DNA from: Bacteroidales bacterium UBA5433
GTDB lineage: Bacteria; Bacteroidota; Bacteroidia; Bacteroidales; UBA932
Direction of reading: 5' to 3'
Assembly: GCA_002427525.1 (NCBI GenBank)
Contig: DIRP01000003.1
Coordinates: 78,348-120,012, forward strand
DNA: 41,665 nt
Shown: piece after piece, positions 26,901 through 33,147 of the stretch
Position numbering within the stretch: the stretch's first letter is position 1
Layout of the letters: each line of letters starts with the position of its first letter
Notes under the pieces: generated by a model
What the model was told of the DNA's origin: nothing
Database searches by the model: none
The model's input: only the letters and a program-made list of their open reading frames with translations
Program-made: the position numbers and the translations under genes

Positions 26901-27063
26901 CATCTGTGCTGGTGCCGACACCTCCTTCACCTTCTATCAAAATATTGACAAAAGGAAGTGGAGAACCGTCTTCTGATGAGGTTACCTTTCCGGTAACACG
27001 TTGTTGTGCAAAGGCAGAAATTGTAACAAAAACTGCCAGCACAAGACAAAGAGTTTTTTTCAT
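23998..27063 (-). CDS. SusC/RagA-family TonB-dependent transporter
   Basis: This 1021-aa outer-membrane receptor has a signal peptide (cut near AFAQQ). A carboxypeptidase-regulatory-like domain (about 22-100: VTGKVTSSEDGSPLPFVNI) comes next, then a TonB-box region (LEEVMVVAYGTAKKG), the plug domain (STIRIRGTGSINASNEPLYVVDG, then LKDAAAASLYGSRAANGVI), and a beta barrel ending in a terminal Phe. It drives TonB-dependent uptake together with SusD. It begins a five-gene operon. There is no adjacent sigma/anti-sigma pair or hybrid sensor, so regulation is not visible beyond a T-rich 98-nt leader. Confidence 0.95.
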   Translation of the reverse strand: MKKTLCLVLAVFVTISAFAQQRVTGKVTSSEDGSPLPFVNILIEGEGGVGTSTDVDGNFVFERCPSDAVLVFSYIGYTSTRITVAGRSVVNVVLNPDALALEEVMVVAYGTAKKGTFTGSASVVRNEAIKDVPALSFENALSGKVAGLHFAPGSGQVGSVSTIRIRGTGSINASNEPLYVVDGVPVISGDMSQLGYESWSGVGISSNNIMATLNPNDIESITVLKDAAAASLYGSRAANGVILITTKSGTQGRARVTFKANVGVTPDYAYNNMISVTPEQNRELVYETFYNWRLDVGDTPEEAAIYSQINGLDLYIPKDPRGFFDWEKALFRTGIYQDYDVSVSGGNQETKYYLSAAYTNERGRVIQNSMERFSGRVNLTQKIGKHVEVGANLNLSNMDKYGFDDSRSYSYNYFYMVRNLLHPDYFPTDIEGNQIKTRYMSYVYNMLYYQDLESRKSNTFRLSSTEHISVDILPYLKFRTVFNYDYSRVDDKRYLSPEHFAVTSTNGSVGMYGTKHVKVVSSSTLSFDKTFAKHNLSALAGFEAEANETVYHVATGTKLPNAINQSVSAAGSTSGSGFSSTDNLLSVISKLDYNFDNKYYLSGSFRTDGSSRFGKNNRWGNFWSVAGSWRLKNEAWLENVDWLTNLRLRLSYGVNGTMPTSLYSHLSLFSYADSNIGGQAGGVVANIPDPDLTWESNYIWNLALESSFFDNRLSLNVELYNRDSKNLLQPISISRITGHTSILTNFGEMNNKGIEVEIGGDIVKNSLWNVSLFLNASTYKSKITKLYDGEDIINGLFIYREGYSPNTFYGQEWAGVDPSNGAPRYYLNNDSNPNAEILNGRPITNNRLAASSVVIGCYDPDVFGGINFQISYKQRLSLSMNWSYSIGGQSFDDTAKDNQDDGYYSARVMSRLQWNRWQKPGDITDVPRRSFSELESGQGYQSRKVHSTDHIRLKNINLAYAFNLVKLKKINLSGARIYLSGMNLFTWAKYKEYDPEVPVRGVRGWELPIGKTYTVGLELTF

Positions 27064-27161
27064 AAAAATTTTGGATAAAAAAAGATAAAAAAGAAAAAAA
27101 GTTAAAAAGATAAAAAATGAATAATAAAACGGTAAAAATGAAAAGTGTTAAGTTTTCTGTA

Positions 27162-27169
27162 CAAAGTTA
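27162..27169 (-). promoter_or_regulatory. -7 box (TAACTTTG) for the susC operon
   Basis: This is an exact TAnnTTTG on the minus strand, 98 nt before susC. The intervening leader is very T-rich in the sense direction, with several TTTTTATCTTTTT-like runs. Confidence 0.5.
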
Positions 27170-27213
27170 GGAATAACAAACAAATAAACACGTAACTCTA
27201 TGTAAAAAATGTG

Positions 27214-27221
27214 TAGTTTTG
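27214..27221 (+). promoter_or_regulatory. -7 box (TAGTTTTG) for anmK
   Basis: This is an exact TAnnTTTG, 25 nt before the anmK ATG. It faces away from the susC box 44 bp away, so a shared regulator could act on both. Confidence 0.5.
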
Positions 27222-27246
27222 GCATCTGTATTAAAAAATTATTTAG

Positions 27247-28323
27247 ATGGTTACTTTTGATGTAGAAAAAGGCATTCAGGCTCTGGGACTTATGTCCGGA
27301 ACCTCATTGGACGGATTGGACTTGTGCCTGGCAGATTTTACGTTACGGAACGGAAAATGGTCCTACAAAATACTCCACGCAGACACGGTGTCTTATCCGG
27401 AAGAGTTAAAAAAAGCATTGGGTTCTGCCCAATCCATGACAGCCGAGGCCTTTGCTCGTTTGCATTCAGATTATGGGTTGTATCTGGGAACACAAGTCAG
27501 GTGGTTTACAGAAAAATACAAGGTGAGTCCGCAGCTGGTGGCTTCTCACGGCCATACTATTTTTCACCAACCCGCGGTGCGGTTTACTTCACAAATTGGC
27601 AGCGGTGCAGGAATTGCTGCAGAAGGTAAAATCCCTGTTGTATGCGATTTCAGAACAACGGATGTAGCCCTTTACGGGCAGGGAGCTCCGTTGGTTCCGG
27701 TGGGGGACAGGTACTTGTTTTCTGCTTATGATTATTGCCTGAACCTGGGCGGGTTTTCAAATATTTCTTCTGAACATGCCGATGGAACGCGTAAAGCCTA
27801 CGATATTACAGCAGTCAACTATGTACTGAACCATTACACACGCGGGATTGGGGAAGAGTACGATAAAGACGGACTGAGGGCGCGCAGCGGGAAAGTGCAC
27901 CAAACCGTTTTGTATGCGTTAAATGCGCTTCCTTTTTATAAAAAAGAAGGTCCTAAATCGCTGGGAAGAGAATGGGTAGAAGAAGAGGTGATTCCGCTGG
28001 TGGACTCTTTCGGACTTACGCTGGAAGATGCCTTGGCCACGTATTGTGAACACGTAGCCGTGCAAACGGCCCATCATGTTGCTCCGGGGGCACGTGTATT
28101 AGTGACCGGCGGAGGCGCTTGCAACAGCTACCTGATGGAACGTATGGCGGCTGTAGCACCGCAGGTCACGTACCACATTCCCGACAGCCTTACCATAAAT
28201 TTCAAGGAGGCCCTTATTTTTGCGTTTCTGGGAGTTCTATATGTGAGTGGCATTCCTTCCTGTCTGTCTTCGGTCACCGGTAGCCTGCATGATAATATTG
28301 GCGGCGCTCTGTATAAAATTTGA
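27247..28323 (+). CDS. anmK: Anhydro-N-acetylmuramic acid kinase
   Basis: This 358-aa enzyme opens and phosphorylates 1,6-anhydro-MurNAc to MurNAc 6-phosphate, a step of peptidoglycan recycling in the cytoplasm. Motifs are LGLMSGTSLDGLD (phosphate loop, residues 14-26), ASHGHTIFHQP, CDFRTTDVALYGQGAPLVPVGD (the catalytic Asp is in this region) and VLVTGGGACN. The length is typical. It is transcribed away from the susC operon and followed 70 bp later by rplS with its own promoter. MurQ etherase is not in the window. Confidence 0.95.
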   Translation: MVTFDVEKGIQALGLMSGTSLDGLDLCLADFTLRNGKWSYKILHADTVSYPEELKKALGSAQSMTAEAFARLHSDYGLYLGTQVRWFTEKYKVSPQLVASHGHTIFHQPAVRFTSQIGSGAGIAAEGKIPVVCDFRTTDVALYGQGAPLVPVGDRYLFSAYDYCLNLGGFSNISSEHADGTRKAYDITAVNYVLNHYTRGIGEEYDKDGLRARSGKVHQTVLYALNALPFYKKEGPKSLGREWVEEEVIPLVDSFGLTLEDALATYCEHVAVQTAHHVAPGARVLVTGGGACNSYLMERMAAVAPQVTYHIPDSLTINFKEALIFAFLGVLYVSGIPSCLSSVTGSLHDNIGGALYKI

Positions 28324-28331
28324 TAGAAAAG

Positions 28332-28362
28332 TTTGGGTAACAAGAAAAAAAGGCTACCTTTG
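28332..28362 (+). promoter_or_regulatory. rplS promoter (TTTG-N19-TACCTTTG)
   Basis: This is a complete Bacteroidetes-type promoter: TTTG at 28332-28335, a 19-nt spacer, TACCTTTG at 28355-28362. The leader is about 25-30 nt. It is the best promoter match in the window. Confidence 0.75.
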
Positions 28363-28393
28363 CAAGCCCAAAATTAACACGATACGTACGAAA

Positions 28394-28774
28394 ATGGACT
28401 TAATAAAAGTAGCAGAACAAGCATTTGCAGGAGAAAGTAAAAAACTCCCCAATTTTAAATCGGGTGATACCATCACCGTTACCTATATAATCAGGGATGA
28501 AAGTAAAGAACGTCTGCAAAAGTTTCGCGGAGTATGCATCCAACGCAGGGGATCGGGTGCAACGGAAACATGTACGGTACGCAAGATTTCTAACGGAGTA
28601 GGTGTGGAACGCATATTTCCCGTTCAATCACCTTTTATTGATTCAATTGAAATCAACAAATACGGTAAGGTACGTCGTGCACGTATCTTCTACCTTCGTA
28701 ACCTGACTGGTAAAAAGGCCCGGATTAAAGAAAGAAGGGTTGTGTTGGAAAAACCTGCACCTGCAGAAGCATAA
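28394..28774 (+). CDS. rplS: 50S ribosomal protein L19
   Basis: This 126-aa large-subunit protein contacts the 30S subunit in the assembled ribosome. The sequence FKSGDTITVTYIIRDESKERLQKFRGVCIQRRG is diagnostic in part (GDT-V-V, RIQ-F-G-V-I-RRG pattern), and RIFYLRNLTGKKARIKE ends the core. The ATG at 28394 gives the family N-terminus; the frame is open upstream but crosses the promoter. A tRNA gene starts 8 bp after the stop. Confidence 0.97.
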   Translation: MDLIKVAEQAFAGESKKLPNFKSGDTITVTYIIRDESKERLQKFRGVCIQRRGSGATETCTVRKISNGVGVERIFPVQSPFIDSIEINKYGKVRRARIFYLRNLTGKKARIKERRVVLEKPAPAEA

Positions 28775-28782
28775 TACTGATT

Positions 28783-28856
28783 GGCCCCGTAGCTTAACTG
28801 AATAGAGCATTTGACTACGGATCAAAAGGTTACAGGTTTGAATCCTGTCGGGGTCA
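28783..28856 (+). tRNA. tRNA-Arg (anticodon ACG)
   Basis: A full cloverleaf of 74 nt can be folded by eye: a 7-bp acceptor stem (one G2-U71 wobble), 4-bp D stem, 5-bp anticodon stem with loop CUACGGA (anticodon ACG at 28817-28819), 5-nt variable loop and 5-bp T stem. CCA is not encoded. The A34 is expected to be edited to inosine, reading CGU, CGC and CGA. Position 19 is A (28801) and position 56 is U (28839) in place of the near-universal G19-C56, and 15-48 is A-U. It lies between rplS and umuD with only 8 and 16 bp on either side. Confidence 0.95.
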
Positions 28857-28872
28857 CAATCTCTTTACCATC

Positions 28873-29298
28873 ATGAAAAAAACAACCGTATCTCTGTTTC
28901 TGCCATCGGAGAAAGAGTTAGCCTTGCCTATGGTTGAGGGTGTTCAGTGTGGCTTTCCGTCTCCGGCAGAAGACTTTTCTGATATGAGGCTTAATATAAC
29001 GGAAGAGATTGTAAAGAACCCTGCCTCTACATTTTATGCCCGGGTAAGCGGCAATAGTATGATCAATGACGGGATTGGAGACGGAGATATTCTGGTGGTA
29101 GATAAATCGGTAGAACCCTACAACGGCTGTATTGCCATTTGTTTTATAGATGGTGCCTTTACCCTGAAACACGTGGAAAAACACAAAGACCACATTCTGT
29201 TGGTTCCCGGAAATACACAATACAAACCCATCCGGGTTGATGCTGAAAACAATTTTACTGTGTGGGGAGTAGTCCGTTATGTGATTAAAAAATTGTAA
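28873..29298 (+). CDS. umuD: UmuD-type translesion polymerase subunit (S24 peptidase)
   Basis: This 141-aa LexA-like self-cleaving protein becomes the accessory subunit of DNA polymerase V. The cleavage site is Cys26-Gly27 (VQCGFPSP). The catalytic Ser62 is in VSGNSM and Lys99 is in FTLKH, all at the expected spacing. It overlaps no gene, but umuC starts 2 nt after its stop. Only 16 bp separate it from the upstream tRNA, leaving no room for an independent promoter with operator outside the tRNA gene. Confidence 0.95.
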   Translation: MKKTTVSLFLPSEKELALPMVEGVQCGFPSPAEDFSDMRLNITEEIVKNPASTFYARVSGNSMINDGIGDGDILVVDKSVEPYNGCIAICFIDGAFTLKHVEKHKDHILLVPGNTQYKPIRVDAENNFTVWGVVRYVIKKL

Positions 29299-29300
29299 CC

Positions 29301-30560
29301 ATGTATGCCCTGGCAGATTGCAATAACTTTTTTGTCAGTTGCGAAAGGGTATTTAATCCGGGACTGAATGACCGGCCTGTTGTTGTGCTTTCTAACAACG
29401 ACGGATGCGTTGTATCGCGCAGCAACCAGGCAAAAGCCCTGGGCATTGCCATGGGAGTTCCCTTATATCAGGTAAAGGAAATACTAAACAGACATAACGT
29501 AGCCGTTCTTTCCTCCAACTATGCCTTGTACGGAGATATGTCCAAACGAGTTCATGCTACGTTGCGGCAACTGGTTCCGGCCATTGAAATATATTCGATT
29601 GACGAAGCATTTCTGGACCTTCGGGGGCTGGAGCATACAGATTTGGAAGGCTTTGCCATCAACGCCTCGGCTTTGTGTCTGAAAAATACGGGAATCCCGG
29701 TATCTGTAGGAGTTGCACCTACCAAAACACTGGCCAAGATAGCTTCCAAATGGTGTAAAAACCGTCCGGAATTGAAAGGAGGGTATTTTTTGCACCGGCA
29801 GGATGACCGGGAACGTATTTTAAAAATTACACCGGTTGAAGATATCTGGGGAATCGGCCGTAGGTTTTCCAGGATGCTGTACGATCACAGCGTGCATACA
29901 GCCTTCGATTTCACCTGCTTACCTGCAGAGTGGGTAAAAACGAAAATGAGTATTACCGGGCTCAGGACCTGGAAAGAATTGCAGGGAGAACCGTGTATTG
30001 ATTTTTCTGACCACGTACCTCCAAAAAAACAGCTGTGTATTTCCCGAAGCTTTGCAAAAGAAATTTTTGATTACGAAAAATTGGCCGGGCAGGTTTCACT
30101 TTTCACTTCTATGGTATGTGAAAAATTGCGTAAACAGGAGAGTACCTGCCAGCAGGCGGTTGTTTTTGTTCTTACCAACCGTTTTAAGGAAGATGTACCG
30201 CAACAAGCAGAAAGCCGGATTATTACCTTTCCGGTAGCGACTTCCAGTACCCTGGAGGTAAACCGGGCGGTGCTAAAAGAACTGTCTTTTTTGTTTCGGA
30301 AGGGGTATGGGTATAAAAAAGCCGGTGTGGTTCTTACCGGAATTATTCCCCGGAATGCCGTGCAGTTGCATTTATACGATAACACAGACAGGGAGAAACA
30401 TGCCCGTTTAATGCAGGTGATGGATGAAATCAATACCGGAATTGGCCGGGGCACCCTGGCTTTGGCTACAGAGTCTGCAGAGGGCATCCGTATGAACCGG
30501 CAACTGCTGTCCCCGCAATATACTACCAGGTGGTCAGACATCCCGGTTATTTATGTATGA
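29301..30560 (+). CDS. umuC: UmuC-type Y-family DNA polymerase
   Basis: This 419-aa error-prone polymerase copies damaged DNA as part of Pol V. Visible are LADCNNFFVSCERVF (catalytic Asp), VVLSNNDGCVVSRS, YSIDEAFLDL (catalytic Asp-Glu, near residue 100), VSVGVAPTKTLAKIAS and the helix-hairpin region IWGIGRRF. The C-terminus ends WSDIPVIYV as in full-length UmuC. It is directly coupled to umuD. The umuC stop lies 13 bp before the preferred start of the next gene. Confidence 0.96.
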   Translation: MYALADCNNFFVSCERVFNPGLNDRPVVVLSNNDGCVVSRSNQAKALGIAMGVPLYQVKEILNRHNVAVLSSNYALYGDMSKRVHATLRQLVPAIEIYSIDEAFLDLRGLEHTDLEGFAINASALCLKNTGIPVSVGVAPTKTLAKIASKWCKNRPELKGGYFLHRQDDRERILKITPVEDIWGIGRRFSRMLYDHSVHTAFDFTCLPAEWVKTKMSITGLRTWKELQGEPCIDFSDHVPPKKQLCISRSFAKEIFDYEKLAGQVSLFTSMVCEKLRKQESTCQQAVVFVLTNRFKEDVPQQAESRIITFPVATSSTLEVNRAVLKELSFLFRKGYGYKKAGVVLTGIIPRNAVQLHLYDNTDREKHARLMQVMDEINTGIGRGTLALATESAEGIRMNRQLLSPQYTTRWSDIPVIYV

Positions 30561-30573
30561 AACCCGTACAATC

Positions 30574-31239
30574 ATGAAAGAAAATACCCCCATTCTTACA
30601 AAAAAAGATGAAAAAAGACTGCTTAAACAATCCAATATGGCACGTGTTGGTTTCCGGACGTACGTTTTTGTAGCGATTCTGGCAGTCGTAGCTTTGGTGA
30701 CAACAAATTTTTACATTGGTTTTACGCCGGTTGAGCAAAAGCGTATTCTAAGAAAAGGAGAAAGTACAGAGGCTATGCATGTTTTTACAAACCTGAATAA
30801 GAGAGAATTGCGCTTTCTGCATCAAAAAGCCGCTCCTCTTTCAAGAAGAGCAATCAGGATGAAAGAGTATGCATTGCTGGAGAAAAGGATGTTGGCTACT
30901 GTATTGGATTCCGCCCATGTCGGAGTGGGGATAGCAGCACCCCAGGTTGGCATTGGTAAACGGCTTATAGCAGTACAGCGGTTTGATAAAGAGGGTGAGC
31001 CTTTTGAATTTTACATAAATCCCACCATTGAATATTACAGTCCGGAACAACAATGGGGCTGGGAAGGATGTTTGTCGGTACCGGGAGAGCGGGATACCGT
31101 GTTACGCTCTACGCAAGTAATCGTATCTTACCGTGACCGGGACTCCTGGGAATTGTTGCGCGATACGGTAGCAGGCTATACAGCCGTTATCTTCCAACAC
31201 GAGGTAGATCACCTGAACGGGAAGTTGTATATCGATTAA
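30574..31239 (+). CDS. Membrane-anchored peptide deformylase-like protein
   Basis: This 221-aa protein carries all three peptide deformylase motifs: GVGIAAPQ (residues 117-124), EGCLS (164-168) and QHEVDH (208-213), so the metal site (Cys, two His) and catalytic Glu are intact. Unusually, a Lys/Arg-rich start is followed by one hydrophobic helix (about 30-50) and a linker before the catalytic domain. By the positive-inside rule the enzyme domain should face the periplasm, away from ribosomes. Ordinary PDF is soluble and shorter. The frame is also open from an ATG at 30553 overlapping umuC. Function outside the cytoplasm is unknown; the domain call itself is firm. Confidence 0.88.
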   Translation: MKENTPILTKKDEKRLLKQSNMARVGFRTYVFVAILAVVALVTTNFYIGFTPVEQKRILRKGESTEAMHVFTNLNKRELRFLHQKAAPLSRRAIRMKEYALLEKRMLATVLDSAHVGVGIAAPQVGIGKRLIAVQRFDKEGEPFEFYINPTIEYYSPEQQWGWEGCLSVPGERDTVLRSTQVIVSYRDRDSWELLRDTVAGYTAVIFQHEVDHLNGKLYID

Positions 31240-31290
31240 CTATAAAAAATAGTTGCATAACTAAAAATTTTAGTTACACTTGCAGTGTAA
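31238..31290 (+). promoter_or_regulatory. Promoter with three palindromes before the BlaI-type repressor gene
   Basis: Three perfect dyads lie in 53 bp: AACTAT-N5-ATAGTT (31238-31254), AACTAAAA-A-TTTTAGTT (31259-31275) and TTACACT-TGC-AGTGTAA (31274-31290). A promoter fits exactly within them: TTG at 31253-31255, a 19-nt spacer, TACACTTG at 31275-31282 (one mismatch to TAnnTTTG). The spacer is filled by the second dyad and the -7 box lies in the third. This is a convincing autoregulatory operator region for the adjacent repressor. Confidence 0.75.
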
Positions 31291-31303
31291 ACAGTATTCT
31301 ATT

Positions 31304-31663
31304 ATGAAACTCACTGCAAAAGAAGAAGAAATTATGTCCTTTTTCTGGGACAAGGGACCACTTTTTGTACGGGAACTTCTGGCATGTTACGACAACCCCA
31401 GACCACATTTTAATACGTTGTCCACCATTGTGCGTGGGCTGGAAGAAAAAGGCTTTTTGGACCATAAGGCTTTTGGTAACTCCCACCAGTATTTTCCCGT
31501 TATCAGCCGTGAAGATTTTAGTAAGTCTTCATTGAAAGGAGTCATCCGAAAATATTACAGCAGTTCTGCCTTTAGCGCGGTATCTTCCCTTATTGAAGAA
31601 GAGGCCATTTCGTTAAGCGATCTGAAGAAGCTCATAGCCGAGGTGGAACGCAGAAACAGTTAG
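31304..31663 (+). CDS. BlaI/MecI/CopY-family transcriptional repressor
   Basis: This 119-aa winged-helix repressor has LTAKEEEIMSFFWDKGPLFVRELL, HFNTLSTIVRGLEEKGFLDHKAFGN (recognition helix and wing) and a helical dimer tail. The family binds palindromic operators and is inactivated by proteolysis triggered by a BlaR1/MecR1 membrane sensor. The ATG at 31304 gives the family start; an upstream in-frame extension reaches into the operator. The next gene, 2 nt downstream, is a BlaR1-like stub without the protease domain, so normal induction may not be possible. Confidence 0.9.
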   Translation: MKLTAKEEEIMSFFWDKGPLFVRELLACYDNPRPHFNTLSTIVRGLEEKGFLDHKAFGNSHQYFPVISREDFSKSSLKGVIRKYYSSSAFSAVSSLIEEEAISLSDLKKLIAEVERRNS

Positions 31664-31665
31664 TC

Positions 31666-32154
31666 ATGGGTGCTTTTGTAACATATGTGTTAAAAGCGGG
31701 TATCTTTCTGTTGTTTTTCTACCTGTTTAACCGGCTCTTTTTAGCGCGGGAAACTTTTATTATCCCGATTTCTCTAATGTTACCGTTCTGTATTCCGGAG
31801 TTTTTTAATCCCTTTACCTGGTTTGGCGGGCAGCCGGCGCAAAATAATGAAGGAGCGGTGGGAAGGCTTCTGGTATCTTATGTGCTTTCGGAAGAAGGTA
31901 CTATTACTCAGGTTAAAATCCTCAGAGGAGTTCATCCTTCCATAGATGCCGAGGTCATGCGTGTTGTAAAATCTTCACCCAGATGGGAAAAACCAGCTAT
32001 GAAAGAAAGTGTCCCGATTACTGTTTCTTATGTGATACCTATGGTTTTCACGTTAAATGGTTATAACCGGGATAGCTCTAAAATTTCAAAGGAATTGAAA
32101 GATTTAAAAGATCAAAAAGTTCTGGATGAAATTACTGTAGTGAGTTACCCTTGA
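31666..32154 (+). CDS. BlaR1-like N-terminus fused to TonB C-terminal domain (internally deleted)
   Basis: This 162-aa protein begins like Bacteroidales BlaR1/M56 sensors (MGAFVTYVLKAGIFLLFFYLF, then LFLARETF) but passes after about 55 residues straight into a TonB_C domain (about 65-128: GRLLVSYVLSEEGTITQVKI, RGVHPSIDAEVMRVVKSSPRW). Full-length relatives of about 400-600 aa have an M56 zinc protease with HExxH between these parts; here it is absent. A charged tail ends the protein. Either this is an in-frame deletion derivative or a natural short TonB-like protein. It is 2 nt behind the blaI-type gene and overlaps the convergent dehydrogenase by 10 bp. Confidence 0.75.
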   Translation: MGAFVTYVLKAGIFLLFFYLFNRLFLARETFIIPISLMLPFCIPEFFNPFTWFGGQPAQNNEGAVGRLLVSYVLSEEGTITQVKILRGVHPSIDAEVMRVVKSSPRWEKPAMKESVPITVSYVIPMVFTLNGYNRDSSKISKELKDLKDQKVLDEITVVSYP

Positions 32155-33104
32155 CAACCTGAACGGGAAGCTATATATTGACGTATGTTCTCTGCAATCA
32201 TGGCTACCAGCCGTTGGCGGGCTTCTACAGAGGCCCAGCCAATATGCGGCGTCAAAAACAGCTTGGTTTTGTCTTGTACCTTATAGTAGCAATGGTCTTC
32301 CGGGAGCGGTTCTGTGCTAAATACATCTATGCCGGCACCGGCCAGCCGGCCCTGGTTGAGGGCATCCGCCAGGGCACATTCGTCCACAATGGCGCCTCGG
32401 CCTAAATTAAAGAGGTACGCACCGGATTTCATCAGACCCAGCTGTTCTTTTCCAATCAGGCCACGTGTTTTGTCGTTGAGCGGAGCGTGGATGCTCACCA
32501 GATCACTCGTCTTTAGCAACTCTTCCAGTTCCAGTCGTTTGTACAGGCCGCCCGAACGGTCTGTACCGCTGGTAGAGTAGTACACCACTTCCATACCAAA
32601 GGCTTGCGCTATGGAGGCCACTTTGCGTCCAATGGCTCCTAGCCCTATAATTCCCAGCTGCTTTCCACAAAGTTCATGAAAGTACTTGCCGCCAAAATGG
32701 GTAGGTACGCCGCTGGCCGGGTAGGCGTCTGAATGGGTATACCGGTTAAAATACGGTCCGTGTTGCGTTACGGAAAGAAAGTGAAGGAAAGCAGTTTGTG
32801 CTACACTGTCTGTAGAATAGCCGGCTACGTTTTTTACAGGAATGCCTCGTTCGGCGGCATAGACCAGGTCAATGGGGTCCATCCCGGTTGCTGCAACACA
32901 AATCAGTTTCAGGTGCCTGGCTGCATCCATTTCTGTCTTGCCCAGTTTTACTTTGTTAACAATCACGACGTCTGCGTGTGCTATGCGCTCGATCACTTCT
33001 GAAGCCTGTGTTTTGTCGTATGTGGTAAGCTCTCCAAAGGCTTTGAGCGGAGTCAGGTCTATATCGCCACCCATCATGGCTGTGTCTAAAAATACGAGTC
33101 TCAT
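32145..33104 (-). CDS. D-2-hydroxyacid dehydrogenase (NAD-dependent)
   Basis: This 319-aa enzyme has the family layout: an N-terminal substrate domain, the NAD-binding loop LGIIGLGAIGRKVA, catalytic Arg in NLGRGAIVDE, Glu in GIDVFSTEPLP and His in TPHIGWAS. Closest in style to glycerate/hydroxypyruvate reductases, but the substrate is not certain. The frame extends to 33221; the ATG at 33104 is chosen because it gives the family N-terminus (MRLVFLD) and has a -7 box just 4 nt before it. Confidence 0.9.
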   Translation of the reverse strand: MRLVFLDTAMMGGDIDLTPLKAFGELTTYDKTQASEVIERIAHADVVIVNKVKLGKTEMDAARHLKLICVAATGMDPIDLVYAAERGIPVKNVAGYSTDSVAQTAFLHFLSVTQHGPYFNRYTHSDAYPASGVPTHFGGKYFHELCGKQLGIIGLGAIGRKVASIAQAFGMEVVYYSTSGTDRSGGLYKRLELEELLKTSDLVSIHAPLNDKTRGLIGKEQLGLMKSGAYLFNLGRGAIVDECALADALNQGRLAGAGIDVFSTEPLPEDHCYYKVQDKTKLFLTPHIGWASVEARQRLVAMIAENIRQYIASRSGCQG

Positions 33105-33108
33105 ACTA

Positions 33109-33116
33109 CAAATATA
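33109..33116 (-). promoter_or_regulatory. -7 box (TATATTTG) for the dehydrogenase, nearly leaderless
   Basis: This is an exact TAnnTTTG on the minus strand, separated from the ATG by TAGT only. Confidence 0.6.
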
Positions 33117-33134
33117 AGGAATCTCCAAGATTGC

Positions 33135-33142
33135 TATCTTTG
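33135..33142 (+). promoter_or_regulatory. -7 box (TATCTTTG) for the membrane protein gene, nearly leaderless
   Basis: This is an exact TAnnTTTG on the plus strand, followed by CGCTT and ATG. It is back to back with the dehydrogenase box 18 bp away. Confidence 0.6.
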
Positions 33143-33147
33143 CGCTT

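Noticed and set aside
28783..30560. tRNA-Arg as an integration site with umuDC as cargo
   Set aside because: I found no second copy of the tRNA 3' end further along in the window, and no recombinase gene next to it; the umuDC gene spacing looks native.
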